A stretch of DNA of 64,000 nt from Variovorax paradoxus (GTDB taxonomy: Bacteria > Pseudomonadota > Gammaproteobacteria > Burkholderiales > Burkholderiaceae_C), in assembly GCA_016806145.1 (NCBI GenBank), contig CP063166.1, positions 4,526,001-4,590,000 on the forward strand, read 5' to 3'. A model generated the notes under the pieces. That model saw nothing but the letters and a program-made list of their open reading frames with translations, was not told the DNA's origin and did no database searches. The translations under genes and the position numbers were made by a program. This document shows positions 16,040 to 25,061 of the stretch, piece after piece; position 1 is the stretch's first letter, and every line of letters starts with the position of its first letter.

Positions 16040-17668
16040 TCAGTTGCAGTACTGCGCGTTCGCGTCGGTGTTGAGCGGCGGCGGTTCCTCGGTCAGGAAC
16101 TTCTGGATCGGCACGATCGTCGCGTTGCAGCTGTCGTCGGTGCGCAGGTCGAAGACGTGCCAGTAGCGCGTGCTGCTGGTCTCGCCGGCCGGCGGTGCGT
16201 ACACGGCCTGGGCACCGCGGTTGTTCAGCTCCACGCGCGCGGGCGAACCGGTCTGCCCCGAACCGAAGTCACCCGAGTAGCGGTGGACGAAGAAGCGGTA
16301 GGTGCGATTGCGCGCGAGCTTGGCGAAGGTGGTGTATTCCGGGCCGAAGCTGCTCGTGTCGTCCACGTCGAGGTTGACGAACGGCGCGGTCGCGAGCGAA
16401 CCCTGGCTCACGTAGTAGATGTGCTCGCCGAGGTTGGCACCCAGCGTGTGCGCATCGAGGTCGCGCGGCGTCTCGCCCCAGGTCAGCTTGATCGACACCG
16501 CGGCGCTCGTGAGCGTCAGGCAGCCTTCGATCGACTGGTCCTGCTCGCCGAGGTCCACGTTCACCGCGTTCGACAGCTCGGCGTTCTTGCTCGCCACCAC
16601 GAAGGCGGCGCTGCTGCGCTTGGCCGGCACCGAGAAGTTGCCTTCGGCATCGGTCACGGCCGAGCCGACGCCGCTGTACGACTTGCCTTCGGAGGCCACG
16701 ACCGCACCCGCGACGCGTTGGCCCGCCGCGTTCTGCACGCAGCCGTTGACGCGCACCGTGTTGTAGATCTGATCGGCGTTCCAGGTCGTGAAGTGCGTGA
16801 CCGTGCCCTCGTAGTACTGGTTCGGCGCGGTGCCCTGCAGGCTCGCGCTGCCCTCTTCCACCCACAGGCCCGTGGCCGTGTTGTAGAAGAACAGCGGCAC
16901 CGTCGGCGGCAGCGCGGCGCTGCGCGACGACGGTGCGATGCGCACGGTGGCGCTCACGCCCTGCGCGAGTTGCAGCGGTGCGCCATCGGCATCGACGAAG
17001 CTGGCGTCGAGCGCGCCGAAGCTCTCCATCGCGGCCGGCTCGCCGCTGGTGGCCGCGAGGTAGTTGCCGGGCATCAGGTTGACGTTGGTCGCGGGTGCGA
17101 TCGGCGTGAGGCGGCCGGTGACCTGACCGGTCGGCGTGCTGCCGTCGGCGCGGCGCAGTGCGTTGGCCGGCAGGCGCACCATCGCGGTCGAGCCCGGCAC
17201 CGCGAGGTCGCGCGCGGCGCCCGGATTGAAGGTGTCGCTGAAGGCCACCGGCAGCATCGGGATGTTGATGACGGTGCTGGCCTCGGCGGCCGCGAGCGCG
17301 GCGGTGGCACGGCTCTGCGGTGCGAAGCCGCTCTTCTCGTAGCCGAGCAGCACCGAGGCGCCGTTGGTGATGCCCTCGAGCGCGTAGGAGCCATCGTCCG
17401 CGGTCGTCGTGCTGACGCCGCCGGCCGTGACCTTGACCTGTGCGATGCCCGCGCCGTCGAGGGCGTTGGTCACGCGGCCCGTGACCTTCGCGTCCTTGCG
17501 CGCGGGCGTGCCGGGGTCGCCGGGGCCACCCGGGTCACCGGGACCGCCGGGGTCACCGCCGTTCTGGCCGGGCGGCAGGAACGCGAAGCCCGAGCCTCCG
17601 CCCCCGCCGCCGCACGCGGCAACAGCCAATGCGACCGCCACGGCGGCCATTGCAATCTTGAATTTCAT
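16040..17668 (-). CDS. Lipoprotein with carboxypeptidase-regulatory-like domains
   Basis: A 542-residue predicted lipoprotein: signal peptide with lipobox AVAAC (Cys about 19), a Gly run, then a collagen-like Gly-Pro-Asp linker (about 37-55). Two Ig-like carboxypeptidase-regulatory-like segments follow (DAKVTGRVTNALDGAGIAQV near 60 and VNGCVQNAAGQRVAGAVVAS near 310). The C-terminal part (LTWGETPRDLDAHTLG near 410 to the YRFFVHRYSGDF region) resembles DUF2135/YfaP-type domains; that match is by eye. It probably sits on the outer membrane or in the periplasm as a binding or adhesion protein. The start has GGGGGAGAG upstream, and a terminator follows the gene. Function is unknown. Confidence 0.8.
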   Translation of the reverse strand: MKFKIAMAAVAVALAVAACGGGGGGSGFAFLPPGQNGGDPGGPGDPGGPGDPGTPARKDAKVTGRVTNALDGAGIAQVKVTAGGVSTTTADDGSYALEGITNGASVLLGYEKSGFAPQSRATAALAAAEASTVINIPMLPVAFSDTFNPGAARDLAVPGSTAMVRLPANALRRADGSTPTGQVTGRLTPIAPATNVNLMPGNYLAATSGEPAAMESFGALDASFVDADGAPLQLAQGVSATVRIAPSSRSAALPPTVPLFFYNTATGLWVEEGSASLQGTAPNQYYEGTVTHFTTWNADQIYNTVRVNGCVQNAAGQRVAGAVVASEGKSYSGVGSAVTDAEGNFSVPAKRSSAAFVVASKNAELSNAVNVDLGEQDQSIEGCLTLTSAAVSIKLTWGETPRDLDAHTLGANLGEHIYYVSQGSLATAPFVNLDVDDTSSFGPEYTTFAKLARNRTYRFFVHRYSGDFGSGQTGSPARVELNNRGAQAVYAPPAGETSSTRYWHVFDLRTDDSCNATIVPIQKFLTEEPPPLNTDANAQYCN

Positions 17669-17817
17669 GGGTTCTCTCCCCCTCTGTGGCAACTGATCGA
17701 TGAATGCGGCCGCCATGCGGCAGCCTCGGTGTCCGATGCGCGGCATCGCATGCCATGCATCGAAGGGGACCGAGCGTATGCATCGCGGAACGCGGCAAAC
17801 AGTGCCAAAAGTCACGC

Positions 17818-17839
17818 GCATGCAACGGCCGTTGCATGC
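17818..17839. repeat. Perfect 22-bp palindrome in intergenic region
   Basis: Half-sites GCATGCAACGG and CCGTTGCATGC abut without a spacer. The site lies in the 285-bp gap between the penicillin acylase (ends 17954) and the lipoprotein gene (starts 17668), 150 bp upstream of the latter's ATG. It could be an operator or a transcript hairpin; there is only a short T run after it on the minus strand. Nothing else is recognisable in this gap. Confidence 0.55.
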
Positions 17840-17953
17840 ACGCGGGGAAGTGAATACGGAAGATTTCGCGGCGGCCCGCGCGGTGCCGCGATCCATTGAT
17901 GCAACCCGATTGCGCTAGCCCCGCCGGGCCCTGCAAGGGGGTTGCCGCGGGCT

Positions 17954-20503
17954 TCAGGGCGCGGGCGTCAGCCGGATCCGCTCCACCGTTTCCTTTTCCA
18001 CCGCCGCGCGGCTGTAGACCAGCGGCACGTACTTGCCCTCGAGCCACAGCGGCGCGAGGTCGCGGTAGTTGGGACTGTCGGGATTGCCCGACTGGCCCGG
18101 CGTGTTGATCACGCGCGAGGCGTCCCAGTTGCCCACGTCGAGCACCATGCGGAACGAGGCACCCGAGGTCAGCCGGTAGTCGCTCGCGCGGTAGCTCGCG
18201 GCCATCGGCGTGAAGGACGACCCCGACATCGGCCAGTCGCCCACGTCGAGCTTCCTGCGCGTGGCTGCATCGACGATGCCGCCGAGCGGGTGGCGGAACT
18301 CGGCGCGGTGCAGCGCGCCCCATTTCCAGGCCGCGGGGTCGGGGCCGAGCTTGTTGCTCAGTTCCTGCATGGCGGGCGCGATGGTCTGTACCAGCATCGC
18401 ATCGCGCTGCGCGTTGCTGACCCAGCCGAACGGGTTCTCGAGCAGCAGGACCATGCGCGTGTTGTCGCCCGGCAGCGCGTACTGCATGGCCGACTCGCCC
18501 GCGCCGGCCTTGAGCACGGCCTGGCGCAGCGGCTTGCTGCTCCACACCTCGTAGAGCGCGGCGGCCGCGCTCTCGCGGTCCATGGTGCCGTCCCAGCCCT
18601 GCAGCAGCGCGAGGCCGGCCGCGGTCTGCGCATCGCTGCTGCCCAGGCCCGCGAGCAGCTTGAGCAGCCGCTGCGCCGGCGTGGCGACGATGTCGTTCTG
18701 CATGCGCTGCGAGTCCTCGAGCGTGAAGCGCTGGCCCGCGGCCACCTTCGCCGCGAACAATTCCTTCAGGCGCCGCGCGCGTGCCGCGTCGCTCCACTCG
18801 TAGCCGATGCCCTTCTTCGCGGCCGGATGCTCGCTCGGGATGTTGTTCTCGTTCGCGGTCACCACATAGCCGCGCGCGGGATTGAACTCGGACGGCAGCT
18901 CGTCGCCGTTGCGGAAGCCCGACCACTCGTAGCGGCCGTCGCCGGGCACCGGCATCAGGCCGTCCCAGTTCGGACGGATCGGCGTGAGGCCGCCGGGGAT
19001 CCAGCCGATGTTGCCGTCGCGGTCGGCATAGACCTGGTTCTCGCCGGGCGCGCCCCAGCGATTCATGGCGGCGCGGAACTGGTCCCAGTTGCGCGCGCGC
19101 ATGTAGTCCATCGAACCGAAGTACGGTGCCATGCCCGGCTCGAGCCAGGCCGCGCGCAACGCATAGGCGCGGCGCTTGCCGGGCTCCGACAGCAGCACCG
19201 GCCCGTGGCGCGTGAAGGTGTTGACCAGCTCGCGCGGCGCGCGTTCGCCCTTCACCGCGATGCGCTCGGTCACGCGCAGCATCGGCTCCCAGCGGCCCTG
19301 GTAGCGGTACTCGTTGGGATTGCGCGGATTGAGCTGGTAGACGTAGAGGTCCTCCTGGTCCATGTAGAAGCGCGTGAGGCCGAAGGCGATGGTGCCGTTG
19401 TGGCCGATCGACAGACCCGGCAGGAAGGGCTCGCCGGCCCCGATGGCATCCATGCCGGGCGCGCTCAGGTGCGCCATGTAGCGCAGGCTCGGCGCGCCGT
19501 GCGCGCGGTGCGGATCGTTCGCGAGGATCGGCCGACCCGTGGCGCTGAGCTTGGGCGCGATCACCCAGTTGTTGCTGCCGTAGGCGGCCGTGGGGTCACC
19601 TTGATCCGCCTTGTCGGCCTGTGCCTCGTCGCCTGCCTGCGACACCGCGAAGCTGCCGGGGCCCGCGCCCTGCTGCGGCAGCAGCGTGTTGGCCTTGGTG
19701 AACTGCGGTGACTCGGTCGCGCGCAGATAGGCCGCGCGCAACTCGGTGGCAGGAATGGTGCAGGGATCGAGGCCCGGCGGCACGCGCGGATTGACGGGCG
19801 GGTCGAGCTCGCGCCGCAGCCAGTCGGCCTTGATGCCGGAGCCGCCCGCGCAGTAGGCGCGCGCGCGTTCGATCTCGGAGGTGAGGTTGAGCGTGAGGCC
19901 ATGGTGGCGGATGCGCACTACGTCCTCGGGCGACCAGGTCGCGGGCTGGTAGCCCAGCAACTTGAACTCCGGCGGCAGCAGGTCGGGCTGCGCGCGCACC
20001 TGCGCCACGTAGGCGTTGACGCCGGCCGTGAAGGCCTCGGCCACGCGCTTGGCGTCGGAGCCGTAGGCCAGCCACTCGCGGTACATGTCGCCGCGATAGA
20101 GCACGGCGCGCGCGGCGCGGTCGCTCTCGACCCAGGCGGGACCGAAGTCCTGCGCCATCTCGCCGAGGCCGCGCTTGCGCCACAGGTCCATCTGCCAGAG
20201 CCGGTCGCGCGCGGCGATGAAACCCTGCGCGACGAAGGCGTCGTAGAGCGTGCCCGCGTAGAGGTGCGGCACGCCCCAGCGGTCGACCAGCACCTCGGCC
20301 GGCTTCTCGAGACCGGGCACGGCAAACGACGAGGGCGCGCGGGGCGCTGTACTCGTCGATGGCGCTGTTTCGGCGGGCGGTCCCGAGGCGCAGCCCGCGA
20401 GCGCGAGCAGCGCCGCCAGCGGCACGAGCCGCATGGCGAGGGAACCGGAACGGGGGGATGCGGTGCGCCGCGCGACGGGGCGCGGGCTGGGCGTGCGCTT
20501 CAT
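17954..20503 (-). CDS. Penicillin acylase-family Ntn hydrolase, lipoprotein
   Basis: An 849-residue precursor with a lipobox (LLALAGCASG, Cys about 38). The alpha-chain region covers about 60-290, and the autocatalytic cleavage site is visible as AAYGSNNWVIA, making Ser about 310 the N-terminal nucleophile of the beta chain. Downstream landmarks such as GRPILANDPHRAHGAPSLRY and GLSIGHNGTIAFGLT are typical of acyl-homoserine-lactone acylases and penicillin G acylases. It would hydrolyse amide bonds of acylated compounds in the periplasm; whether that means AHL quorum signals, aculeacin-like lipopeptides or beta-lactams cannot be decided. The start has AAGGAG at good spacing. Confidence 0.92.
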   Translation of the reverse strand: MKRTPSPRPVARRTASPRSGSLAMRLVPLAALLALAGCASGPPAETAPSTSTAPRAPSSFAVPGLEKPAEVLVDRWGVPHLYAGTLYDAFVAQGFIAARDRLWQMDLWRKRGLGEMAQDFGPAWVESDRAARAVLYRGDMYREWLAYGSDAKRVAEAFTAGVNAYVAQVRAQPDLLPPEFKLLGYQPATWSPEDVVRIRHHGLTLNLTSEIERARAYCAGGSGIKADWLRRELDPPVNPRVPPGLDPCTIPATELRAAYLRATESPQFTKANTLLPQQGAGPGSFAVSQAGDEAQADKADQGDPTAAYGSNNWVIAPKLSATGRPILANDPHRAHGAPSLRYMAHLSAPGMDAIGAGEPFLPGLSIGHNGTIAFGLTRFYMDQEDLYVYQLNPRNPNEYRYQGRWEPMLRVTERIAVKGERAPRELVNTFTRHGPVLLSEPGKRRAYALRAAWLEPGMAPYFGSMDYMRARNWDQFRAAMNRWGAPGENQVYADRDGNIGWIPGGLTPIRPNWDGLMPVPGDGRYEWSGFRNGDELPSEFNPARGYVVTANENNIPSEHPAAKKGIGYEWSDAARARRLKELFAAKVAAGQRFTLEDSQRMQNDIVATPAQRLLKLLAGLGSSDAQTAAGLALLQGWDGTMDRESAAAALYEVWSSKPLRQAVLKAGAGESAMQYALPGDNTRMVLLLENPFGWVSNAQRDAMLVQTIAPAMQELSNKLGPDPAAWKWGALHRAEFRHPLGGIVDAATRRKLDVGDWPMSGSSFTPMAASYRASDYRLTSGASFRMVLDVGNWDASRVINTPGQSGNPDSPNYRDLAPLWLEGKYVPLVYSRAAVEKETVERIRLTPAP

Positions 20504-20604
20504 GGATCTCGTCTCCTTCTTTTTATGGGCCGGCCCACGGTAATCGCTTTCGCCCGCGCGCGGGTTACAACGCGTGACGAGGCCGCTTGTAGACTCGTGC
20601 GGCC

Positions 20605-21675
20605 ATGTCACCCGCCCTCCTGTCGCGCCGCGACCTCCTGCTCGCGGCGCTCGCCGCCTCTTCGGGTCTCGCGCCCGCCTGGGCCCTGCCGCCGCGCACG
20701 CTGCAGTTCCCGCGCGACTTCGGCAGCCATCCCGAGCTGCGCACCGAGTGGTGGTACATCACGGGCCATGCCCAGGCCGAGGGTGGCCGCGCCTTCGGCT
20801 TCCAGGTCACCTTCTTCCGCTCGCGCGTCGACGCCACGCAGGGCATGCGCTCGAAGTTCGCGGCGCAGCAACTGGTGTTCGCGCACGCGGCCGTCACCGA
20901 CCTCGAGGGCCGCGCGCTGCGGCACGACCAGCGCATCGCGCGCGCGGGCCTGGGCGGCGCCTCGGCCAGCGAAACCGACACCGCGCTGCGTTTGCGCGAC
21001 TGGTCGCTGCTGCGCGGCGAAGACGGCTACACGGCGCGCATTCCCGCCAGCGGCTTCACGCTCGAGCTGCGATTCGCGCCCACCCAGCCGGTGCTGCTGC
21101 AGGGCCGCGCGGGCCTCTCGCGCAAGGGGCCCGACGAGGCCCAGGCCAGCTACTACTACAGCGAACCGCAGCTCGCGGCGCAGGGCCGCATCGTGCTCGA
21201 CGGCCGGCCCTTCGCGGTGCGCGGCAGGGCCTGGCTCGACCACGAATGGAGCGAGGCGCTGCTGCATCCCGAGGCCGTGGGCTGGGACTGGATCGGCATG
21301 AACCTCGACGACGGCGGCGCGCTCACGGCCTTCCACCTGCGCCGCGCCGACGGCAGCGCGCTGTGGTCGGGCGGTTCGTTCCGCGCGGGCGACGGCACGC
21401 TGCGCGTGTTCGGCCCCGACGAGGTGCGCTTCGAGGCCGGCCGTCCGTGGAACAGCCCGCGCACGCAGGCGCGCTACCCCGTGCAGTGGCGCGTGCGCAC
21501 GCCCGCGGGCGAGTTCGAGGTGCGCGCGCTGCTCGACGACCAGGAGCTCGACAGCCGCGGCTCGACCGGCGGCGTGTACTGGGAAGGCCTGAGCGACCTG
21601 CTCGATGGCCAGGGCCGGCGCCTGGGGCGCGGCTACCTGGAGATGACGGGGTATGTGGCGCCTCTGAAACTCTAG
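20605..21675 (+). CDS. AttH/CrtC-like lipocalin-domain protein (carotenoid 1,2-hydratase family)
   Basis: A 356-residue protein with a Tat-type signal (SRRDLLLAALAA, about 7-18; cleavage near 27). It shows the duplicated lipocalin fold of the AttH/CrtC family: HPELRTEWWYITGHAQA near 42-58, FGFQVTFFRSR, and RAWLDHEWSEALL near 209-221. In other bacteria this gene sits in an ABC-transporter cluster with a LolD-like ATPase and FtsX permeases. Here the permease is 4.7 kb upstream with two minus-strand genes between. A TAGACT hexamer at 20590-20595 lies nine bases before the ATG, consistent with a leaderless start. No carotenoid genes are near, so a hydratase role is not implied. Confidence 0.87.
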   Translation: MSPALLSRRDLLLAALAASSGLAPAWALPPRTLQFPRDFGSHPELRTEWWYITGHAQAEGGRAFGFQVTFFRSRVDATQGMRSKFAAQQLVFAHAAVTDLEGRALRHDQRIARAGLGGASASETDTALRLRDWSLLRGEDGYTARIPASGFTLELRFAPTQPVLLQGRAGLSRKGPDEAQASYYYSEPQLAAQGRIVLDGRPFAVRGRAWLDHEWSEALLHPEAVGWDWIGMNLDDGGALTAFHLRRADGSALWSGGSFRAGDGTLRVFGPDEVRFEAGRPWNSPRTQARYPVQWRVRTPAGEFEVRALLDDQELDSRGSTGGVYWEGLSDLLDGQGRRLGRGYLEMTGYVAPLKL

Positions 21676-21679
21676 AAAG

Positions 21680-21879
21680 CGGACAGCCGTACGCAGAGGG
21701 CGCGAAGGTTTCGCGAAAGACGCAAAAGAACAGCCTGAAATGTGTGGGCTGCGCTTTGACAGCGGCTACGCCCCGTGCCGGCACCTCCAGGCGCGGCGGT
21801 GGCACGCCAGCAGCCCACCTTCAAGGTTTTCTTTCGCGCCCTTTGCGAAACCTTCGCGCCCTCTGCGTACGGCTGTCCG
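21680..21879. repeat. 200-bp inverted-repeat element (long hairpin), intergenic
   Basis: The ends are exact inverted repeats of 35 bp (21680-21714 and 21845-21879; both begin CGGACAGCCGTACGCAGAGG read inward). Complementarity continues imperfectly inward, for example the GGGCTGC near 21736 with GCAGCCC near 21810. The element fills the gap between convergent genes ending at 21675 and 21890. It has no coding capacity. It resembles a MITE or large REP-type element, and may also act as a two-way terminator. Confidence 0.8.
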
Positions 21880-21889
21880 ATCCCGTTTT

Positions 21890-22876
21890 CTACCGCGCCT
21901 TGCGCCGATCGATGAAGGCGATGATCTCGCCCATGATCCCCTTGCGGAAGGCCAGCACGCAGATCACGAAGATCAGGCCTGTGACCATGGTCACCGACTC
22001 GCCCAGCGTGTTGAACCAGTCGATGGTGGTGATGCGCGCGAGCAGGTTGCCCAGCTCGCCGATCTTGTTCTCCAGCAGCACCACCACGGCCGAGCCCACC
22101 AGCGGCCCCGACAGGGTGCCCAGGCCACCCACCAGCGTCATCAGGATCACCTGGCCCGAAGCGGTCCAGTGCACGTCCGACAGGGTCGCGAAGCCCAGCA
22201 CCAGCGTCTTGAGCGAACCCGCCAGCCCCGACAGCGCCGCCGAGATCACGAAGGCCAGCAGCTTGAAGCGCGACACGTCGTAGCCCAGCGACAGCGCGCG
22301 CGGCTCGTTCTCCTTGATGCCCTTGAGCACCTGCCCGAACGGCGAGTGGATGGTGCGCACGATCAGCAGGAAGGCGGCCGCCACGATCGCCAGCGCGACG
22401 TAGTACATCGTCAGGTCGTTGCTCAGGTCGAGCAGGCCGAACAGCTTGCCGCGCGGCACGCCCTGCAGGCCGTCCTCGCCGCCCGTGAACCTCGCCTGCA
22501 GCGCGACGAAGAACATCATCTGCGCCAGGGCCAGGGTGATCATCGCGAAGTAGATGCCCTGGCGCCGGATGGCCAGCACGCCGAACAGCCAGCCCAGCAG
22601 CGCGCCCACCAGCGTGCCCGCGATCAGGCCCAGCTCGGGCGTGAGGCCCCAGACCTTGATCGCATGACCCGCCACGTAGGCCGAGCCGCCGAGGAAGGCC
22701 GCATGGCCGAAGGACAGGAGCCCGGTGAAGCCCAGCAGCAGGTTGAAGGCCGAGGCGAACAGCGCGAAGCACAGCAGCTTCATCACGAACACCGGGTAGG
22801 CGCCGAAGAACGGCGCCAGCACCAGGGCGACGAGCAGCAGGCCGTAGAAGACGGTGGAGATCTTTTTCATGTTCAT
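21890..22876 (-). CDS. livM: Branched-chain amino acid ABC transporter permease LivM
   Basis: A 328-residue inner-membrane protein with about eight to ten hydrophobic helices, and the LivM landmarks LLLGFTGLLSFGHAAFLGGS (about 45-64), RRQGIYFAMITLALAQMMFF (near 103-122) and KGIKENEPRALSLGYDV near 190. It forms the membrane channel together with LivH. ATG 22876 is used; an internal ATG at 22870 (MKKIS) is also possible. It is the last gene of the liv operon, 11 bp after livH. The substrate of this system may be a branched-chain amino acid or another amino acid or amide compound. Confidence 0.95.
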   Translation of the reverse strand: MNMKKISTVFYGLLLVALVLAPFFGAYPVFVMKLLCFALFASAFNLLLGFTGLLSFGHAAFLGGSAYVAGHAIKVWGLTPELGLIAGTLVGALLGWLFGVLAIRRQGIYFAMITLALAQMMFFVALQARFTGGEDGLQGVPRGKLFGLLDLSNDLTMYYVALAIVAAAFLLIVRTIHSPFGQVLKGIKENEPRALSLGYDVSRFKLLAFVISAALSGLAGSLKTLVLGFATLSDVHWTASGQVILMTLVGGLGTLSGPLVGSAVVVLLENKIGELGNLLARITTIDWFNTLGESVTMVTGLIFVICVLAFRKGIMGEIIAFIDRRKAR

Positions 22877-22887
22877 GCCGCCTGCTC

Positions 22888-23763
22888 TCACTTCTCTTTG
22901 CCGAACAGGCCGGCAGGACGCACCAGCAGCACGATGACCATGATGACGAACACGACGGTGGACGAGGCCTCGGGATAGAAGACCTTGGTGAAGCCCTCGA
23001 TCACGCCCAGCCCCAGCCCGGTGAGGATGGCGCCCATGATCGAGCCCATGCCGCCGATCACGACGACGGCGAACACCACGATGATCAGGTTCTGGCCCAT
23101 CAGCGGCGAGACCTGGATCACCGGCGCGGCCAGCACGCCCGCGAAGGCCGCGAGACCGGCGCCGAAGGCATAGGTCAGCGTGATCATCAGCGGCACGTTG
23201 ACGCCGAAGGCCTCCACGAGCCGCGGGTTCTCGGTGCCCGCGCGCAGGTAGGCGCCGATGCGGGTCTTCTCGATCACGAACCAGGTGGCGATGCACACGA
23301 CCAGCGAGGCCACGACCACCCAGGCGCGGTAGTTGGGCAGCACCATGAAGCCCAGGTCGGTGGCGCTCGAGAGTGCCTCGGGCGCGTCGTAGGCCAGGCC
23401 CGAGACGCCGTAGATGGAGCGGAACACGCCCTCGATGAGCAGCGTGAGGCCCAGCGTGAGCAAGAGGCCGTAGAGGTGGTCGAGCTTGTAGATCCAGCGC
23501 AGCAGCAGCCGCTCGATCAGCACGCCGAACAGGCCGATGACGATGGGCGCGGCGATCAGCATCACCCAGTAGTTGATGCCGAAATATTCCATCGCCATCC
23601 AGGTGAGCACCGCACCGAGCATGAACAGCGCGCCGTGCGCGAAGTTGATGACGTTGAGCAGGCCGAAGATGACGGCCAGCCCGAGGCTCAGGATGGCATA
23701 GAAGGAGCCGTTGACCAGCCCCAGGAGGAGCTGGCTCAACAAGGCGGGAAGGGAAATGGTCAT
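22888..23763 (-). CDS. livH: Branched-chain amino acid ABC transporter permease LivH
   Basis: A 291-residue, strongly hydrophobic protein with the LivH pattern: LLLGLVNGSFYAILSLGLAV at the N-terminus, INFAHGALFMLGA (about 40-52), YLRAGTENPRLVEAFGVNV near 171-189 and the C-terminal VFVIMVIVLLVRPAGLFGKE. It pairs with LivM in the membrane. It lies between the first binding-protein gene and livM, all on the minus strand with short gaps, consistent with one transcript. Nothing unusual is seen. Confidence 0.95.
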   Translation of the reverse strand: MTISLPALLSQLLLGLVNGSFYAILSLGLAVIFGLLNVINFAHGALFMLGAVLTWMAMEYFGINYWVMLIAAPIVIGLFGVLIERLLLRWIYKLDHLYGLLLTLGLTLLIEGVFRSIYGVSGLAYDAPEALSSATDLGFMVLPNYRAWVVVASLVVCIATWFVIEKTRIGAYLRAGTENPRLVEAFGVNVPLMITLTYAFGAGLAAFAGVLAAPVIQVSPLMGQNLIIVVFAVVVIGGMGSIMGAILTGLGLGVIEGFTKVFYPEASSTVVFVIMVIVLLVRPAGLFGKEK

Positions 23764-23808
23764 AGGGGGTTCAGCAGGCGCGGGCCCGGACGGGCCCGCG
23801 GGGGTCGA

Positions 23809-25005
23809 TCACTTCCAGAGCGCGCACTTGCTCTCGGCCTTCGTGGTGAAGACCTGGTCGCCCGGCAGCTTGGCCACGACCTTGTAGTAGTCCCAGGGCT
23901 GGCGCGACTCGGACGGCGCCTTGACCTGCATCAGGTACATGTCGTGCACGAAGCGGCCGTCGGCGCGCACCGTGCCCTTGGCGTAGAAGTCGTCGATGGG
24001 CATCTTCTTGATCTGCTCCATCACCTTGTCGGCGTCGGTGGTCTTGGCCGCCTGCACCGCCTTCAGGTAGGTCATGGTGGCCGAGTAGTCGGCGGCCTGG
24101 ATGTCGGTGGGCATGCGCTTGGTCTTGTCGAAGAACTTGCGGCCGAAGGCGCGCGTGCGTTCGTCGAGGTTCCAGTCCCAGCTGGTGGTGAGCAGCAGGC
24201 CCTCGGTGTTCTTCAGGCCCAGGCTGTGGATGTCGGTGATGAACACCAGCAGACCGGCCATCTTCATCGACTTGGTGATGCCGAATTCCTTGGCCGCCTT
24301 GATCGCGTTGATGGTGTCGCCGCCGGCATTGGCCAGGCCGAGGATCTGCGCCTTGGAGTTCTGCGCCTGCAGCAGGAACGAGGAGAAGTCGGAGGCGTTG
24401 AGCGGATGCTTGACGCCGCCGACCACGGTGCCGCCCTTCTCCTTCACCACCTTCGCGGTGTCGGCCTCGAGCGCGGCGCCGAAGGCGTAGTCGGCCGTCA
24501 GGAAGAACCAGTTCTTGCCGCCCTGCTCCACCACGGCGCCGCCGGTGCCCTTGGCGAGCGCGACGGTGTCGTAGGCGTAGTGCACGGTGTAGGGGCTGCA
24601 CTGCTCGTTGGTGAGCGCCGAGGTGCCGGCGCCGTTGACCACGAACACGCGCTTCTTCTCCTGCGCCACCTTGGCCATCGCGAGACCCGTGCCCGAGTTG
24701 GTGCCGCCGAACAGCATGGTCAGGCCCTGCGTGTCGATCCACTCGCGTGCCTTCGAGGCCGCGATGTCGGCCTTGTTCTGGTGGTCGGCGGTCAAGAGCT
24801 CGATCGGCAGGCCGTTGACCTTGCCGCCGAAGTCGTCGATGGCCATCTGGATCGCCACCGCGCCATTCTTGCCCTCCACGTCGGCGTAGAGACTGGACAT
24901 GTCGGTGACGAAACCGATCTTGACCTTGTCCTGCGCCTGGGCGGCGCCCGCCGCCACGAAGGCAGTGGCGAGCAGACAGGCGGAAGCGATGGCGCTGCGT
25001 TTCAT
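23809..25005 (-). CDS. Liv-type ABC transporter substrate-binding protein, copy 1
   Basis: A 398-residue periplasmic protein with a signal peptide ending AAGAAQA (about 24). The mature part starts with DKVKIGFVTDMSSLYADVEG and has the type I periplasmic-binding fold. It is a close paralogue of the protein encoded just upstream at 25062-26258: identical length, the same C-terminal CALWK, and by eye about four residues in five identical. Differences are spread through the chain (for example DWNLDERTRAF against YWDLNDDTRKF), so ligand preference may differ. It should feed LivHM with LivGF as ATPases. Confidence 0.93.
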   Translation of the reverse strand: MKRSAIASACLLATAFVAAGAAQAQDKVKIGFVTDMSSLYADVEGKNGAVAIQMAIDDFGGKVNGLPIELLTADHQNKADIAASKAREWIDTQGLTMLFGGTNSGTGLAMAKVAQEKKRVFVVNGAGTSALTNEQCSPYTVHYAYDTVALAKGTGGAVVEQGGKNWFFLTADYAFGAALEADTAKVVKEKGGTVVGGVKHPLNASDFSSFLLQAQNSKAQILGLANAGGDTINAIKAAKEFGITKSMKMAGLLVFITDIHSLGLKNTEGLLLTTSWDWNLDERTRAFGRKFFDKTKRMPTDIQAADYSATMTYLKAVQAAKTTDADKVMEQIKKMPIDDFYAKGTVRADGRFVHDMYLMQVKAPSESRQPWDYYKVVAKLPGDQVFTTKAESKCALWK

Positions 25006-25061
25006 GGTGGTGATCCTCGTGGTGGTCTTGTGTTCTTCGGCGGGGCGGTCTCAGGCGCTCG

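Noticed and set aside
11197..16166. Very long frames on both strands (about 1,500 codons each) across the serine hydrolase and FtsX genes
   Set aside because: Low-complexity Arg/Ala/Gly translations without motifs; the frames chosen show catalytic motifs and membrane helices.
17520..17600. Possible tandem DNA repeat in the lipoprotein gene
   Set aside because: It is the codon pattern of a short Gly-Pro-Asp linker, not an independent repeat element.
20605..21675. Carotenoid biosynthesis enzyme CrtC
   Set aside because: No carotenoid genes are near, and the sequence fits the broader AttH-type lipocalin group.
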